Assembly (NCBI GenBank): GCA_902702965.1
Contig: CACRXP010000116.1
Location: 406,107 to 470,106 of the forward strand
Length of the DNA stretch: 64,000 bases
DNA from: Spirometra erinaceieuropaei
Lineage: Eukaryota; Platyhelminthes; Cestoda; Diphyllobothriidea; Diphyllobothriidae
Reading direction: 5' to 3'
Shown piece after piece: positions 20,398 through 30,689 of the stretch. Each line of letters begins with the position of its first letter. The stretch's first letter is position 1. Position numbers and translations under genes: made by a program. The notes under the pieces were generated by a model that was not told the DNA's origin, ran no database searches, and worked only from the letters and a program-made list of their open reading frames with translations.

Positions 20398-21289
20398 CAA
20401 TGAGAAATAAGCGGATCCAAAATTTCGTACAGATTTGCAGTGCAAACATTTACATCCGAAGTAAGGAAGAAATCAGTCCAGTCGTAGGAATTAAGGTGTG
20501 TTAATTATTTGGTTGTGCGAGTTGATCGGAAATCGCGGGAAAAGGTATACATTGGGAAGAACTTTTTGTCACCCTCGAGTTCCAACTTTAAAACAACTAT
20601 GTCATGGTCTGAGCCCCCGAGTGGGCCTAGGGATGACACTGATGATGGCATGCAGCCTCTACAGAAAATTAGGTCAAGTATGCTTGAGCCTCAGGTGGGA
20701 AATCGACAACCTGAGTCTACATCCCAACATCCACAGCCTCAAGAAAGTCTTCGAACCTTCTGGGGCCCGAGGGCGGAGACCAGCGGACTTCGGGGAGATT
20801 AAAGTCACCCGCAACCAATTGATACTTAAAGCTTGAGTCGGCTGCAGCATGAAATGCCTGTGAGAGTAAGCGATCAAAATTTTCGTTGGCGTTGGGAGGA
20901 CGATAGACGCAGCCAGCGAGTAAAGAGTACTTATTTTTTAGAGCAACCTGGAGCCAGCAGCTGCCTTCTACTGCGGAGAAATGCGGGAACTCCAACGGCA
21001 AAAATGTAAGTGTTTGCTTTACGTAGACGCAGCTGCCCCCACCACGGCTATCCCGGCGATACTTTCGGATGCAATTATAGCCTAGAAGAGAGAGTTCGGA
21101 GTCAGCCACTGAGGCTGATGCCCACGTCTCAGTTCCTAAAACAATATCTGGACAATGGACGAACACCAGAGTCTGAAGCAAAGGCATCTTATTTAGCAGG
21201 GATCTGGCATTTAAAACAAAAAGTTTGAAGGGAAAGGCTGTTAGTTTCTGAGGGAGGTGGGCTACATCGTCCAGTTCTGGGCTGCCCAC
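20398..21289 (-). pseudogene. NL-E endonuclease
   Basis: The first frame (21289-20717) holds FVLNARSLLNKMPLLQTLV with the catalytic N, IVLGTETWASASV (TETW intact), GGGSCVYVKQTL, LLAGCVYRPPNANENF and LVAGDFNLPEVRW (GDFN intact). A stop follows EAVDVGM where the plus copy reads VDVGMWTQVVDFPT. The rest, ILDLIFCRGC and GPLGGSDHDIVV (LDLIF and SDH catalytic blocks), lies in the same frame down to the tRNA-repeat insertion. It would nick target DNA for target-primed reverse transcription. This copy has at least two stops. Confidence 0.8.
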
Positions 21290-21509
21290 GGAGAAAATGG
21301 TCCAGATGCAATCATCCGGTTCTGCAAAACATTTTCCATGACTTATAAGCCACTTTTGAGAAATTAGCTCCTTTTAATGACAAAGAAGGTACAGTGAGTG
21401 ATGCTTTTGAAACATAACTTTCGGTGCAAATACGCTTCAAATGTTTCAATCCAGAGGGGGCTCTGTCCACACCCAGCCCCGCCTATGAAGAGGCCATGTG
21501 CTGGCAGGG

Positions 21510-21652
21510 ATTTGAACAAAATCTGCTATAAATCTCCCTAAATGAATGCGTCATTCAACACATAAAATTTGGAACAAGACTGAGAGAAGGACAGCGAGCT
21601 AACTGTTTAGATCTCGTATTCGGCAAAGAAAAAGGAGTCATACGGGAAGTGA
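21510..21652 (+). mobile_element. NL-B copy 2, piece 2 of 4
   Basis: This 143-bp piece matches copy 1 at about 1663-1808: ACACATAAAATT.GGAACA, GAGAGAAGGACAGCGAGCT and AAAGAAAAAGGAGTCATA. It encodes GTRLREGQRANCLDLVFGKE of the endonuclease. It ends at GAAGTGAAT, where an NL-C copy is inserted. Confidence 0.85.
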
Positions 21653-21839
21653 ATTGTATACGTATATGTATATTTGGAGGGTTAGAGGCGGAGCAATTGA
21701 TGATCCAGTTTATGTACAGTGCTTTCGCAGATTCGTACTCGAAAATAAAATTGCAGACATTAACAATGTGATCGAGTCACAGTTCAATCGTAATCATAAG
21801 GTAGTGCATAAGGTCACCGTAAATAATTGCGGAGGGTTT

Positions 21840-22756
21840 TTTACAAAAATGGCTGTGCATAGTCATGCTGTACAAACCGATTTCTGTCGAAAACTAGACG
21901 AGCAAGTTTTCTTTTAAACACACAAACTGTATCAGCCGTCACCATCTCGCTTGGAAGCGAGTTCCACGATCGGACGACCCGCTGGTTGAATGAAAATTTT
22001 CGACGATCTAAGCGCGTGCGCTCATTCATTGTAGGTATGGCCGCGTAGATGGTTTGTGTGGGCGAACTCAGAGAAGTCCTCTGCTCTTAATGAGCAACCC
22101 TGGCCGCGGACAATCCGGAACGTCTAATGTAGAGTGCAGTTTATTTGTCTATAAGAGAGAGGGAATAGGCCAAGCAAATTCAGCCTCTCCTTATAAGACA
22201 AATGCTTTAGATTGTCGGCCATCTTTGTCGCTCTGCGGTGCACCTGTTCGAGTAAGTCGATATCCTTCCTCATCCATGGTGAAGCTATTGGCATTCCGTA
22301 CACTAGATGTGGTCGTCCATACACCCAGAGCTCTGTGTCTTTCCACCGTTTCTAGCCTTGTCCCGTCAATATAGTACTGGTGTTTGGGAGAGACATTGCG
22401 GCCGGTGTTCAGGTGTAAGACTACGCATTTGGACACGTTGAACTTCAAAACCCATCTGTTCGACGAAGCACACAGTTTGTCGATGTTCGACTGCAACTTC
22501 TCTGCGTCATCAGCACACTTGACTTCACTCCATATTTTTATGTTATCCGCGAACATGAGGGCCTCGCAATTCACTTCGCTGATGCAGCCATTAACATAAA
22601 TCAGGAAGAGTACTGGACCTAAGGCAGAACCCTGTCGGACACCACTTTCAAACTTTGCCCACCCCGACGTAGAGTTGCCAACGACGATTCGTTGTACTCT
22701 GGAGGACAGAAAACTTCTAATCCATTTGAACCTTCTTCCTTGAATTCCTATATCGA
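21840..22756 (-). pseudogene. NL-C RT C-terminal half
   Basis: The frame 22856-22191 includes FKWIRSFLSSRVQRIVVGNS, GVRQGSALGPVLFLIYVNG and LMFADNIKIWSEV. The second catalytic aspartate of FADD is replaced by N. The sequence then jumps frame at the post-RT region (IDLLEQVHRRATKMADNL, NLLGLFPLSYRQINC). The terminal KFSFNQRVVRSWNSLPSEM lies near 21990. About 110 bp present in the full copy (26800-26920, FPPELFERLFDVFVRP) is missing here. Confidence 0.8.
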
Positions 22757-23876
22757 CAGCGTCCCACATACACGCATAATCTGCAAACTTTCTGAAATTG
22801 GGATAAGAGGAAGGCTGCTGACATGGATAACAGATTTTCTTACCGGGAGATCGCAAGCCGTGTGCATTGAGGCCTCAAGGTCAACTCCTACCCCCCTTCT
22901 AAGTGGTGTACCCCAGGGCTCCGTCTTAGGGCCGTTGCTATTCCCCATTTACATTAACGACTGCGTCGACGACCTGGGATGCAGCGCCATCATGTTTGCT
23001 GAGGATGTTAAGCTGTGGAGACCCATCAGATCTGACGCATACAGGTACGCGCTTCAAGACAGCCTCAACCGTCTGAAGAGTTGGTCAGCTCGTTGGCTCT
23101 TTAATTTTAATGTGGACAAATGTGTGATCCTGAGACTCCGTTCCAAAAAAACCAGTAAGGAGGACGATTACTTTCAATACGTCCTTGGTGGTCAGCCCCT
23201 TTAAAATGTTGTGGAACAGAAAGACCTGGGAGTCCTAATGACCTCCTCGCTGAAACCATCTTCACAGTGTCAAAGGGCAGCCAAAAGTGCGATAAGGGTG
23301 TTATTTGCGCTGAGGCGAGGATTTGTGCAGATCGACAAGGAGCTGTTCGGAAAAACCTATGGGGCATTCGTCCGGTCTCACTTAGAGTATGCAGTTCAGG
23401 CCTGGCGACCGTGGTTGAAAAAAGATTATCAACGACTGGAAAGAGTACAGGCGATGGCTACGAAGATGGTCAAGAATCTTCATCCCTTGCCTTATGAAAC
23501 CAGGCTGACTGAACTAAATCTGTTTCCTCTAAATTACAGGCAACTGCGCGGCGATCTCATTCAAACCTACAGGATTGTCAGAGGTCGTGAGTGTGCCCTA
23601 GACTTTAATGAGTTTTTTGAATTGGCTGGGACTGACCGTCTGCGTGGTCATCCCTTCAAGCTGCAGAGGAAGCTGGCCCATTCGGACGTCCGACGGAACG
23701 CCTTCTCTCACAGGGTCATTGGGGCATGGAACGGACTCCCTGATGTAGTGGTTCTTTCCGAAAGTATCGATTCCTTCAAATGTAGACTAGATGCTCATTT
23801 GTTGAGAAACTACTGTACATACAATAACGCTTGTTTTAGCGGCGGCAGTTTGCGCGTGGCTCACACTCACCGCTAA
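22740..23876 (+). pseudogene. NL-A reverse transcriptase, one stop
   Basis: One frame covers the span with a single stop at 23202-23204 (GGQPL*NVVEQKDLGV). Blocks: DSVPHTRIICKLSEIGIRG, GVPQGSVLGPLLFPIYIND, MFAEDVKLWRP (catalytic FADD changed to FAED), WLFNFNVDKCVILRL, then the post-RT region FVRSHLEYAVQAWRPW, RLERVQAMATKMV, LTELNLFPLNYRQLRGDLIQ, LRGHPFKLQ and FSHRVIGAWNGLPD. This is one of the best-kept RT copies here, but it is 5'-truncated and carries the stop and the D-to-E change. Confidence 0.85.
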
Positions 23877-23993
23877 CTTTTAAACTTCGCTTTTGCTGAT
23901 GTAATTGATGACTTTATTTCTGTTTATCGATATGAATAGGGAGCTCAAGGGCGAAAGCCTCATTCCCTTAATAAACTGACTTAAACTGACTTA
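22757..23993 (+). mobile_element. NL-A copy 2, 5'-truncated
   Basis: This copy runs from the middle of RT to a tail AAACTGACTTAAACTGACTT (23973-23993) after AATAAA. It lies inside the minus-strand NL-C copy, which itself lies inside NL-B, so it is the third insertion level. ATC-type bases flank it. Confidence 0.85.
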
Positions 23994-24284
23994 ATCCCAG
24001 ATCTTCTGTAGAAGAAGCCTGTGTGGGACACTGTCAAAGGCCTTCTTGATTCCTAAAAATATGACATCCACTGGAAAACCCTTATCGGTAGCTCGTGTCC
24101 ATTTCTCGTGCGAATGAAGAGCACTCGTTATGCAGGGGCGCCCTGTACGAAAGCCGTGTTGGGCATCACACAATATTTTGTTCTGTTCCAGGTATTTCAT
24201 CAAGTGTCTTTTGATGATGCGTTCCATTATTTTACAAGCGGTGCAAGTAAGACTGACGGGACGATAATTTCCGCAGTCAAGTCT

Positions 24285-24726
24285 TGAATCCACAACCTCC
24301 ACTCGGTTTAGGTGACCAGATTGCATTTACCTGCGTGTGCTCTCTCCTAGTAAACTAACAACCAAAAATCAAGAGGCGTAGAAATATTCGGAAGGCTGAG
24401 TTTAACGCATTAAGACGTGCGCTTTTGAAGGAAACCTGGTCAGTCGACATGGAAGATTCGGAATAATTCTGGCGGTAATTTCGCGGGATTACAGAGGGTC
24501 TAACTGAATCCCATTGTCCATTAAATTAAAAAGACCATGTGCACGACCACCGTGGGCCAATCTGATGTCAAAGAAGATGATGAAGAAGAAACAGAGGCTG
24601 TAGAAATGGTAGTTGCATCGTCAAGATCCGATACCATTAGCCGAATATAAGGAGCAGTGCAATGAATGCCGCAAACAAATACGGGTTGCTAGAACCTCTT
24701 TTGAGTGCCGACGGATAGCAGATCCC
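24285..24726 (+). mobile_element. NL-B copy 2, piece 3 of 4
   Basis: It matches copy 1 from about 1808 to 2255: CCACAACCTCCACTCGGTTT, CGTAGAAATATTCGG.AGGCT, AACGCATTAAGACGTGCGC, GTCAGTCGACATGGAAGATT and GCCGACGGATAGCAGATCC. It ends at the tail of a minus-strand NL-A copy. The next piece resumes at 37946. Confidence 0.85.
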
Positions 24727-26113
24727 AGTTCAGTTCAGTTTATTGAGGGAAATAGGCGTAAGCCTTTGAGTACCCTATTTGCAACGTAAAAAATGTGTGG
24801 TGTACAAATAGATGTTCTGGGCTGAAATAGTTCCAACACGCCCATAATGGTGGGACAAAATGAGACGGAGTTACAGGGGGTGAGCTCGACTTCTCATCGC
24901 TCTTGGTCATTTCGGAACATATATATGTCCAGAATCTTCTTTAAACTTTATAAAGATGGTGACATCGCAACATCCGCGGGAAGCTCATTCCTAGGTTTGA
25001 CCACCCGAACCGAGAAGGAGAACTTCCGCACATCCAGCCGTGCCTGCTGAGTGCGCAGTTTTAACGGGTGACCTCGGAGGTTGGTCGTGGTAGCAAATTC
25101 AAAAACGTCCTCGAAGGCCAGACTGCAATCCAACCCCTTTATAATGCGGAAGGCTTGCAAGAGATCCCCGCGAAGTTGCCTGTAACTCAAAGGAAAGAGG
25201 TTCAGATTTACTAGGCGGGTCGCATAAGGAAAGGAACTTTTACCCCTAACCATCTTTGTGGCTCTCCTCTGGACTCTTTCGAGGCAGTTTTGATCCTCAA
25301 CGGCCCACGGCCTCCAAGCTTGTATGCCGTACTCTAAATGCGGCCGGACGAATGTTCCGAATGTCTTGGAGAAAGCTTCTTCGTCAAAGTCCATAAACGC
25401 ACGCTTGATGGCTTACAGTACGGACATTGCGCTTTTTGCCACCCTCGAACAGTGGGCGGATGGTTTTGGGGAACTCGTCGTAAGCACACCGAGGTCCTTT
25501 TGGGCAACGACCTCTTGTAGGGCTGCACCGCCCAGAAAGTAGCCTCTTGTGTTGGCGGATCTGTCTGTGTTGCCTAGGCGAATAATGCCACATTTGGCAA
25601 CGTTGAACCGCAGGAGCCAACGGTTTGACCACTCCTCCAACCGATTCAGGTTCATCTGCAGTCCTTCTTCGTCGGCAGGATCCCGAATTACATTCCATAT
25701 CTTCATGTCATCCTCAAACATTGCTACTTCACAGTCTAAATATCTTGCAGCATCGTCCACGTAGATAAGGAACAAAATGGGTCCCAGTACTGAACCCTGG
25801 GGGACAACACTATCGACCATAGCCGGATCTGATTTTACCTGACCGACGCACACAACCTGGTGTCGACCCACAAGGAAGTTTTCGATCCATTTAAGGAAGT
25901 TGCCACCGATCCCTATTTTTTCAGCTTATTTAAGAGCCTTTGCTGTGGCACAGTGTCGAACGCCTTCTAAAAGTGGATGAAGGCTATGCGGACCGCGTGC
26001 CTGTCGTCGAGAGCTCGGGTCCAGCTTTGGAGAGATTGCAGCAAGTATGTCGTGAAGGATCTTCCTTTCCAGAACCCATATTGGCAGTTCGATAGCAGGC
26101 CGTGAACTTTTAG
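24727..26113 (-). mobile_element. NL-A copy 3, minus strand
   Basis: The tail is AACTGAACTGAACTG (read on the minus strand, 24741-24727), preceded by AATAAA. RT text extends up to about 26113, where the NL-C 3' tail begins. Its 3' UTR (24836-24918) shares an 80-bp block with the region after the Penelope element at 5638-5715. Confidence 0.85.
24948..26113 (-). pseudogene. NL-A reverse transcriptase, minus copy
   Basis: The N-terminal part is degraded (CQYGFWKGRSF, KAFDTVPQQRLL near 25930-26070). From 25871 to 24948 one frame holds VVPQGSVLGPILFLIYVDD, MFEDDMKIWNVIRDPADEE (FADD changed to FEDD, both D kept), WLLRFNVAKCGIIRLGNTD, KDLGVLTTSSPKPSAHCSRV, a stop at 25413-25415, then FVRPHLEYGIQAWRPWAVED, CLERVQRRATKMV, LNLFPLSYRQLRGDLLQAF and LRGHPLKLRTQQARLDVRK. 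The HCSRVAKSAMSVL segment matches the first residues of the window. Confidence 0.85.
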
Positions 26114-26315
26114 GAATTGTATGTATGTATATTGAAGGGTTACAGGCAGAGCCCTTGATGATCCTATTTATGTACAGTGCTTTCGCAGATTCATACTCAA
26201 AAATAAAATAAAATTGCAGGCATTTAAAATGTGATTGGGTCACAGTTCAATCGTAATCATAATGTAGTGCATGCGGTCACTGTAAATTAGTGCGGAAGAT
26301 TGTATATGACAGATT

Positions 26316-29237
26316 TTACAAAAATGGCTGTGCATAGTCATGCTGTACAAGCCGATTTCTGTCGAAAACTAGACGAGCAAGTTTTCTTTGAAACACACAA
26401 ACTGTGTCAGCCGTCACCATCTCGCTCGGAAGCGAGTTCCACGGCCTGACAACCCGCTGGCTGAATGAAAATTTTCGTCGGTCTAAACGCCTGCGCTCAT
26501 TCCCGACTTTGTATGCATGGCCGCGTAGTTGGTTTGTACGGGCGAACTCAAAGAAGTCCTCTGCTCTTAATGAGCAACCCTGGCCGCGAACAATCCGGAA
26601 AGTCCAGAGTAGACTGCAGTTTATTTGTCTATAAGAGAGAGGGAATAGGCCAAGCAAATTCAGCCTCTCCTGATAAGACAAATGCTTTAGACCGTCGACC
26701 ATCTTTGTCGCTGTGCGTTGCACCTGTTCGAGTAAGTTGATATCCTTCCTCATCCATGGTGAAGCTGCTGGCATTCCATACTCTATATGAGGTCTTACAA
26801 AGACATCAAAGAGTCTTTCGAAAAGCTCGGGAGGAAATATTTTAAATGCGCGTCTGATCCAGTGTAGAGTACAAGTTGTCTTCTGGACCATCTTTCTACA
26901 GTGTTCTGATGGCGATAGATTTGTGGTCGTCCATACACCCAGATCTCCGTGTCTTTCCACAGTTTCTAACTTCGTCCCGCCAATATAGTACTGGTGTTTG
27001 GGAGAGGCATTGCGGCCGGTGTTTAGGTGCAAGACCACGCATTTGGACACGTTGAAATTCAAAAGCCATCTGTTTGACCAAGCACACAGTTTGTCGATGT
27101 TCGACTGCAACTTCTCTGCGTCATCATCACACTTGACTTCACTCCATATTTTTACGTCATCTGCGAACATGAGAGCCTCGCAATTCACTTCGCTGATGCA
27201 CTCATTAACATAAATCAGGAAGAGTACTGGGCCTAAGACAGAACCCTGTGGGACATCAATTTCCACCTTTACCCATTCCGAGGTAGAATTACTAACGACG
27301 ACTCGTTGTAGTCTGGAGGACAGAAAACTCCTGATCCACTTAAACATTCTTCCTTGAATCTCAACATCCCACATCTTCTGTAAAAGAAGCCTGTGTGGGA
27401 CACTGTCAAAGGCATTCTTGAAGTCAAAAAATATGACATCTATTGGAAAACCTTTATCGGTAGCTCGTGTCCATTTCTCGTGCGAGTAAAGAACACTCGT
27501 TAGGCAGGAGCGCCCTGGACGAAAGCCGTGTTGGGCATCACACAATATTTTGTTCTGTTCCAGGTATTTCATCAAGTGTCTTTTGATAATGCGTTCCATT
27601 ATTTTACACGCGATGCAAGTAAGACTGACAGGACGATAATTTCCGCAGTCAAGTCTTGAGCCTCCTTTATGGATCGGAGTAATGAGTGCGCACTTCCATT
27701 CTTCCGGGAGCTCGCCGTCTTCAAATGACTGTTGAAATATTGCGGATAAGGGTTTGCACAGTTCATTAGCAAGTTCACGAAGTGCTAGGGCGGGAATTCT
27801 ATCTGGGCCAGGCGATTTGGCAGGTTTCAACCGGAGTAGCTCGGCCCTAACTATGGTAGATGAAAAAAGTGGTTCCTCGGTTAAGGAGGGTAGGGAGGGG
27901 ATAGGATGGGGAAGGGTAATGGGAGGAGAGGTTGGTTGGCGAATGGATGGATGGGCAAATATAGCACTAGGTTCTCGGGTGAAGACGGACTGAAAGAAGT
28001 CGGAAAGGAGGGACGCTTTAACCTGGTCATCAATCTCCACCTTTCCATCTGCAGACCTGAGGGCAGGGATGAGCTCCTGAGTCCTTTTAGTACTTCGTAT
28101 ATAACCATACAGAATTTTCGGATGCTCCAACGAATTTCGGAGGATGTTTAGTTCAAACTTCTTTCGCAGCTTTGAGGCCTCACTTTTACAGGCGTTTCGT
28201 TGCCGCTTATATTCCTGTAAGTGTTCGTCGGAGCCAGTTAGTCTGTAACGCCGCCACAGACGATTCCTTTTTCTGAAAGAGGCCTTCAAATCCGGGTTTA
28301 TCCATTTTGGGCGGTTTGTGATTTTCTTTCTTCTAAGAGGACAATTGGAATAAACAATCTCTTTCAGTAAGGAACTGAAAGTATTCCAGTTATCGTTTGC
28401 TCAACCATGCAGTTCAGTCTCCCATGATAGAGCTGCCGCTTCCCTCCTCATGAGAGAATAGTCCCCTTTCCAAATGTTTCTCTCCCACCTCTCGGGTTGG
28501 ACGGGTTTTGAAAACAGTGAGTACTCGAAGTAGAGCGTGATGTGGTCGCTTGACCCTAATGGCTGTCGGTCCTGCAGGTCTAACACATTTTCCTCCTCTC
28601 GGGTAAAAATAAGATCAAGGCAGTTCGACTGCTGCCCTTCCCTGACCCGTGTTCCAAAGGTAACATTCTGGCAGAGACGTTTGTCCGTTGTCCATTGTAG
28701 TAGTTTGTGATTAAAGCTGTCTTGCGGCCCTTGTGCAGTCCACGTTAGCCAATCAATGTCAGGAGCGTTAAAATCCCCAACGATAAGGACGTCTTTTTTC
28801 TCGCTAGCTTGGTACAGTTCGGATATGAGCATGAGATCTTGGTCAGAAGTATGGTTAGGTGAGCGGTACACCACCGAAAGCGTCAGTGCTCGGACATTCT
28901 TAGTAGATATGGTAACGCTTAGCAGTTCCACATCCCGTACCGGTCTATGTACATCAGCCATAGCGCTTAGCTTGCAAGTGACATAAATTATGACTCCTCC
29001 TCCTCGGCTTAGTCTATCTCTCCTGAATTGCTGATATCCTCTAAGTGATATTTCTGAATCTGCGATATCTTTAGTAAGCCGCGTTTCTGTGAATGCCATA
29101 ATGTCTGGCTTAATTTCATCAACTAAGTCTCTTAGTTCGTCTTGTTTGTTGAAGAGGCTTTGTATATTTGAGGATATAACCTTCAATGACTGATTCGTTG
29201 GAGAGGCCCGGCCTTCATTGTGACGGGTTCTGGCCAC
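26316..29237 (-). pseudogene. NL-C ORF2: AP endonuclease plus reverse transcriptase, one stop
   Basis: Reading from 29237, the endonuclease has VISSNIQSLFNKQDELRDLV (catalytic N), MAFTETRLTKD (TET), GGGVIIYV, SVVYRSPNHTSD, VLIVGDFNAPDIDWL (GDFN), SNCLDLIFTREE (LDLIF) and PLGSSDHITLYF (SDH), so every catalytic block is intact. After LSWETELHG comes the TGA, then in the same frame the RT: LKPAKSPGPDRIPALALREL, ALITPIHKGGSRLDCGNYRP, AQHGFRPGRSCLT, IFFDFKNAFDSVPHRLLLQK, VPQGSVLGPVLFLIYVNE and LMFADDVKIWSEV (FADD intact), followed by the post-RT region with IEYGMPAASPW and VVRPWNSLPSEM. About 970 codons is normal for CR1-like ORF2. Recent activity of the family is likely. Confidence 0.92.
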
Positions 29238-30502
29238 AGGAAAGACCCCTTTGTCTGGACTATTTGTCCATTTTTGATCTTCAGCCCCTTCTCTCCTCTG
29301 CCAATTCTCTCCTTCAATTCTGATCTCAGTTCTCTCATTTTCAGTCTTTCCCTCGGTTCGTAGTCTAATTGAAAAAACACTTCCTTGTGCGAATTGCGTA
29401 AGGTCGTTCTACTTTCTAACAAAAGCGCTGCTTGGGCTTCGTTTTCCAAAATAACTTTCAGAGGTCTTGGGGATGTTTTTAGGTCACGATTTGGGTCCGC
29501 TCTGCCTAGTCGGAAAGCTTTTTTAACGGTGAATATTTCCCCATCCTGCAGGACGGCACTGGCGTACTGATGTAGAAGGTCTAGGTCGTGCGTCACTCGT
29601 TCCTTCGGAATGCAGGACGTGGACTCTGGGTCGCCCCTTATGACAATATTTTGCTTACGATTTATGGAAGAGCTCAATACTGTCCCGTCCGCGCTAGGAC
29701 GATATAATGATACTGTAGTATTCCCGACGGCTGTTGTCACTTCAACATTTGAATGATTTTCGGCCGGCGAAGGCAGTTTAAGGCATGGATTTTCATGTGA
29801 CGTACTTTCTCCGGCAGTGGAGCTCTTACAATCACTACCCTGTTGTAATGTACTGCACGAAGGCTTATTGTGTCCTTTTCCATAAACGGACTGGTTAGGG
29901 CACTTTCCAGATGAGTTAGCCTTGTTAAGAAGGGGCGTAACAGCATTGCCTTCCAAGAATAACGGCGAGTCCTTGTACTCCCTAACAGATCTTCTGAGGG
30001 TCACCCTGGCTTTCCCAACTTTAGTGTTCGATGATTTGGCAGGTTTAGTTACTACAGCAGGTAATGGAACCTGACTTATTTTTAATGCATTAGTGTCGAC
30101 CGCCACGTTATCCACCGGAACTGATTTGTCTAGAGTTTCCTCTGGAGACATAACTCGCTTCATCTTCCTGACAGGCTTTGACTTTTCCGCGCTAGTGCCT
30201 TTATTAGTAGGATGTTCGTCGCCGATCGATCGGAAATTTGGCGGATTATTTGGTAATTCTATCTTACTGTGCTTAAGAATAGCCATGATGATGTCCGTCA
30301 GTAGGCCTTGCTTCTCTTCTAGCGTCTGGACCCGCTTTTCAAGTTCCTTACAGCCGACACAGCGACCGACAAGCGCAGAATCCGTCCCGTCTGTCATATA
30401 GTTTTCGAGGCCTCTTGGCAGTGCATCGGTTCTTATTTCCTGTCTTATCTCTTCGAGCCTATTGTGCGTAATCTCCCTGGAGTCTAATGATTCCAGCGGC
30501 AT
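29183..30502 (-). CDS. NL-C ORF1 protein (RNA-binding, coiled-coil)
   Basis: The open frame extends upstream to 30727, but that part is a translated tRNA-like sequence. I chose the Met at 30502 (MPLESLDSREITHNRLEE), which leaves about 439 residues. Visible parts: a Cys pair RCVGCKELEKR leading into a short coiled coil (RVQTLEEKQGLLTDIIM), a basic low-complexity middle, and a C-terminal RRM-like region: ERVTHDLDLLHQYASAVLQ, FTVKKAFRLGRAD, RPLKVILENEAQAALLL, KEVFFQLDYEPRERLKMREL and FLWPEP. Such ORF1 proteins bind element RNA and act as chaperones. No stop interrupts it. It overlaps the start of ORF2 by 55 bp. Confidence 0.8.
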   Translation of the reverse strand: MPLESLDSREITHNRLEEIRQEIRTDALPRGLENYMTDGTDSALVGRCVGCKELEKRVQTLEEKQGLLTDIIMAILKHSKIELPNNPPNFRSIGDEHPTNKGTSAEKSKPVRKMKRVMSPEETLDKSVPVDNVAVDTNALKISQVPLPAVVTKPAKSSNTKVGKARVTLRRSVREYKDSPLFLEGNAVTPLLNKANSSGKCPNQSVYGKGHNKPSCSTLQQGSDCKSSTAGESTSHENPCLKLPSPAENHSNVEVTTAVGNTTVSLYRPSADGTVLSSSINRKQNIVIRGDPESTSCIPKERVTHDLDLLHQYASAVLQDGEIFTVKKAFRLGRADPNRDLKTSPRPLKVILENEAQAALLLESRTTLRNSHKEVFFQLDYEPRERLKMRELRSELKERIGRGEKGLKIKNGQIVQTKGSFLWPEPVTMKAGPLQRISH

Positions 30503-30591
30503 TTTATCGCAAGAGACTGCTAATGAATTAAAGACCGTTTTCAGCTGCTCTTCTGTAGTTGATAAACATATCTGACTAGCGCCAAACCGTT

Positions 30592-30665
30592 CATCGATGG
30601 TGCAGTGGCTAACGCTCTGGCCTGCAGGTCCGCAGGCACCGAGTTCAAATCCCGGTTGCGCAACC
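30592..30665 (+). repeat. tRNA-like sequence with T run
   Basis: GATGGTGCAGTGGCTAACGC (A-box-like), CCTGCAGG (loop with GCA, as in tRNA-Cys) and GAGTTCAAATCC (B box) occur in order. GCGC...TTGCGC can form part of an acceptor stem, and TTTTTTTT follows at 30679. The stems contain mismatches and the acceptor spacing is wrong, so it is a tRNA pseudogene or SINE head. It abuts the 5' end of the NL-C element. Confidence 0.5.
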
Positions 30666-30689
30666 TTTGAGAGCGAGTTTTTTTTATAA

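Larger units (their letters stand above)
18066..21300 (-). mobile_element. NL-E non-LTR retrotransposon, minus copy
   Basis: Endonuclease (21289-20398), RT (19875-18170) and 3' UTR are collinear with the plus copy at 35234-37945. Two lesions separate the copies. A tRNA-derived repeat is inserted at 19883-20390, and about 130 bp of RT is deleted at 18939/18940. This copy keeps the N-terminal endonuclease, which the plus copy lacks. It lies inside the TIR element. Confidence 0.85.
17120..21509. mobile_element. DNA element with 12-bp terminal inverted repeats
   Basis: The left end CCCTGCCAGCAC (17120) and right end GTGCTGGCAGGG (21509) are exact inverted repeats. They bracket an insertion into NL-B, and the uninterrupted NL-B copy fixes both ends to the base. 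The target repeat is only AT (17118-17119 and 21510-21511). Both ends carry AGCCCCGCC blocks. Most of the length is not its own: an NL-E copy occupies about 18025-21300. No known superfamily was assigned. The 2-bp target repeat argues against piggyBac, although a second left end at 17366 follows TTAA. Confidence 0.75.
21653..24284 (-). mobile_element. NL-C truncated copy, interrupted by NL-A
   Basis: From the 3' tail (ATACGTATATGTATA at 21657) this minus copy follows the full NL-C element at 26117-30590 up to 22756. It resumes at 23995 and ends 5'-truncated at 24284 (CGCAGTCAAGTCTTGA). GAAT-type bases flank it on both sides (21647-21650 and 24286-24289). An NL-A copy on the plus strand separates its two parts. 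Confidence 0.85.
26117..30590 (-). mobile_element. NL-C non-LTR retrotransposon, near-complete copy
   Basis: This is the best-preserved element in the window: ORF1 (30502-29183), ORF2 with endonuclease and RT (29237-26316), a 3' UTR of about 200 bp and a tail made of (ATAC)-type repeats near 26119-26133. ORF1 and ORF2 overlap by 55 bp in different frames. The only visible lesion in ORF2 is one TGA at 28401-28403. The 5' limit is not certain; a tRNA-like sequence begins at about 30592. Confidence 0.9.
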
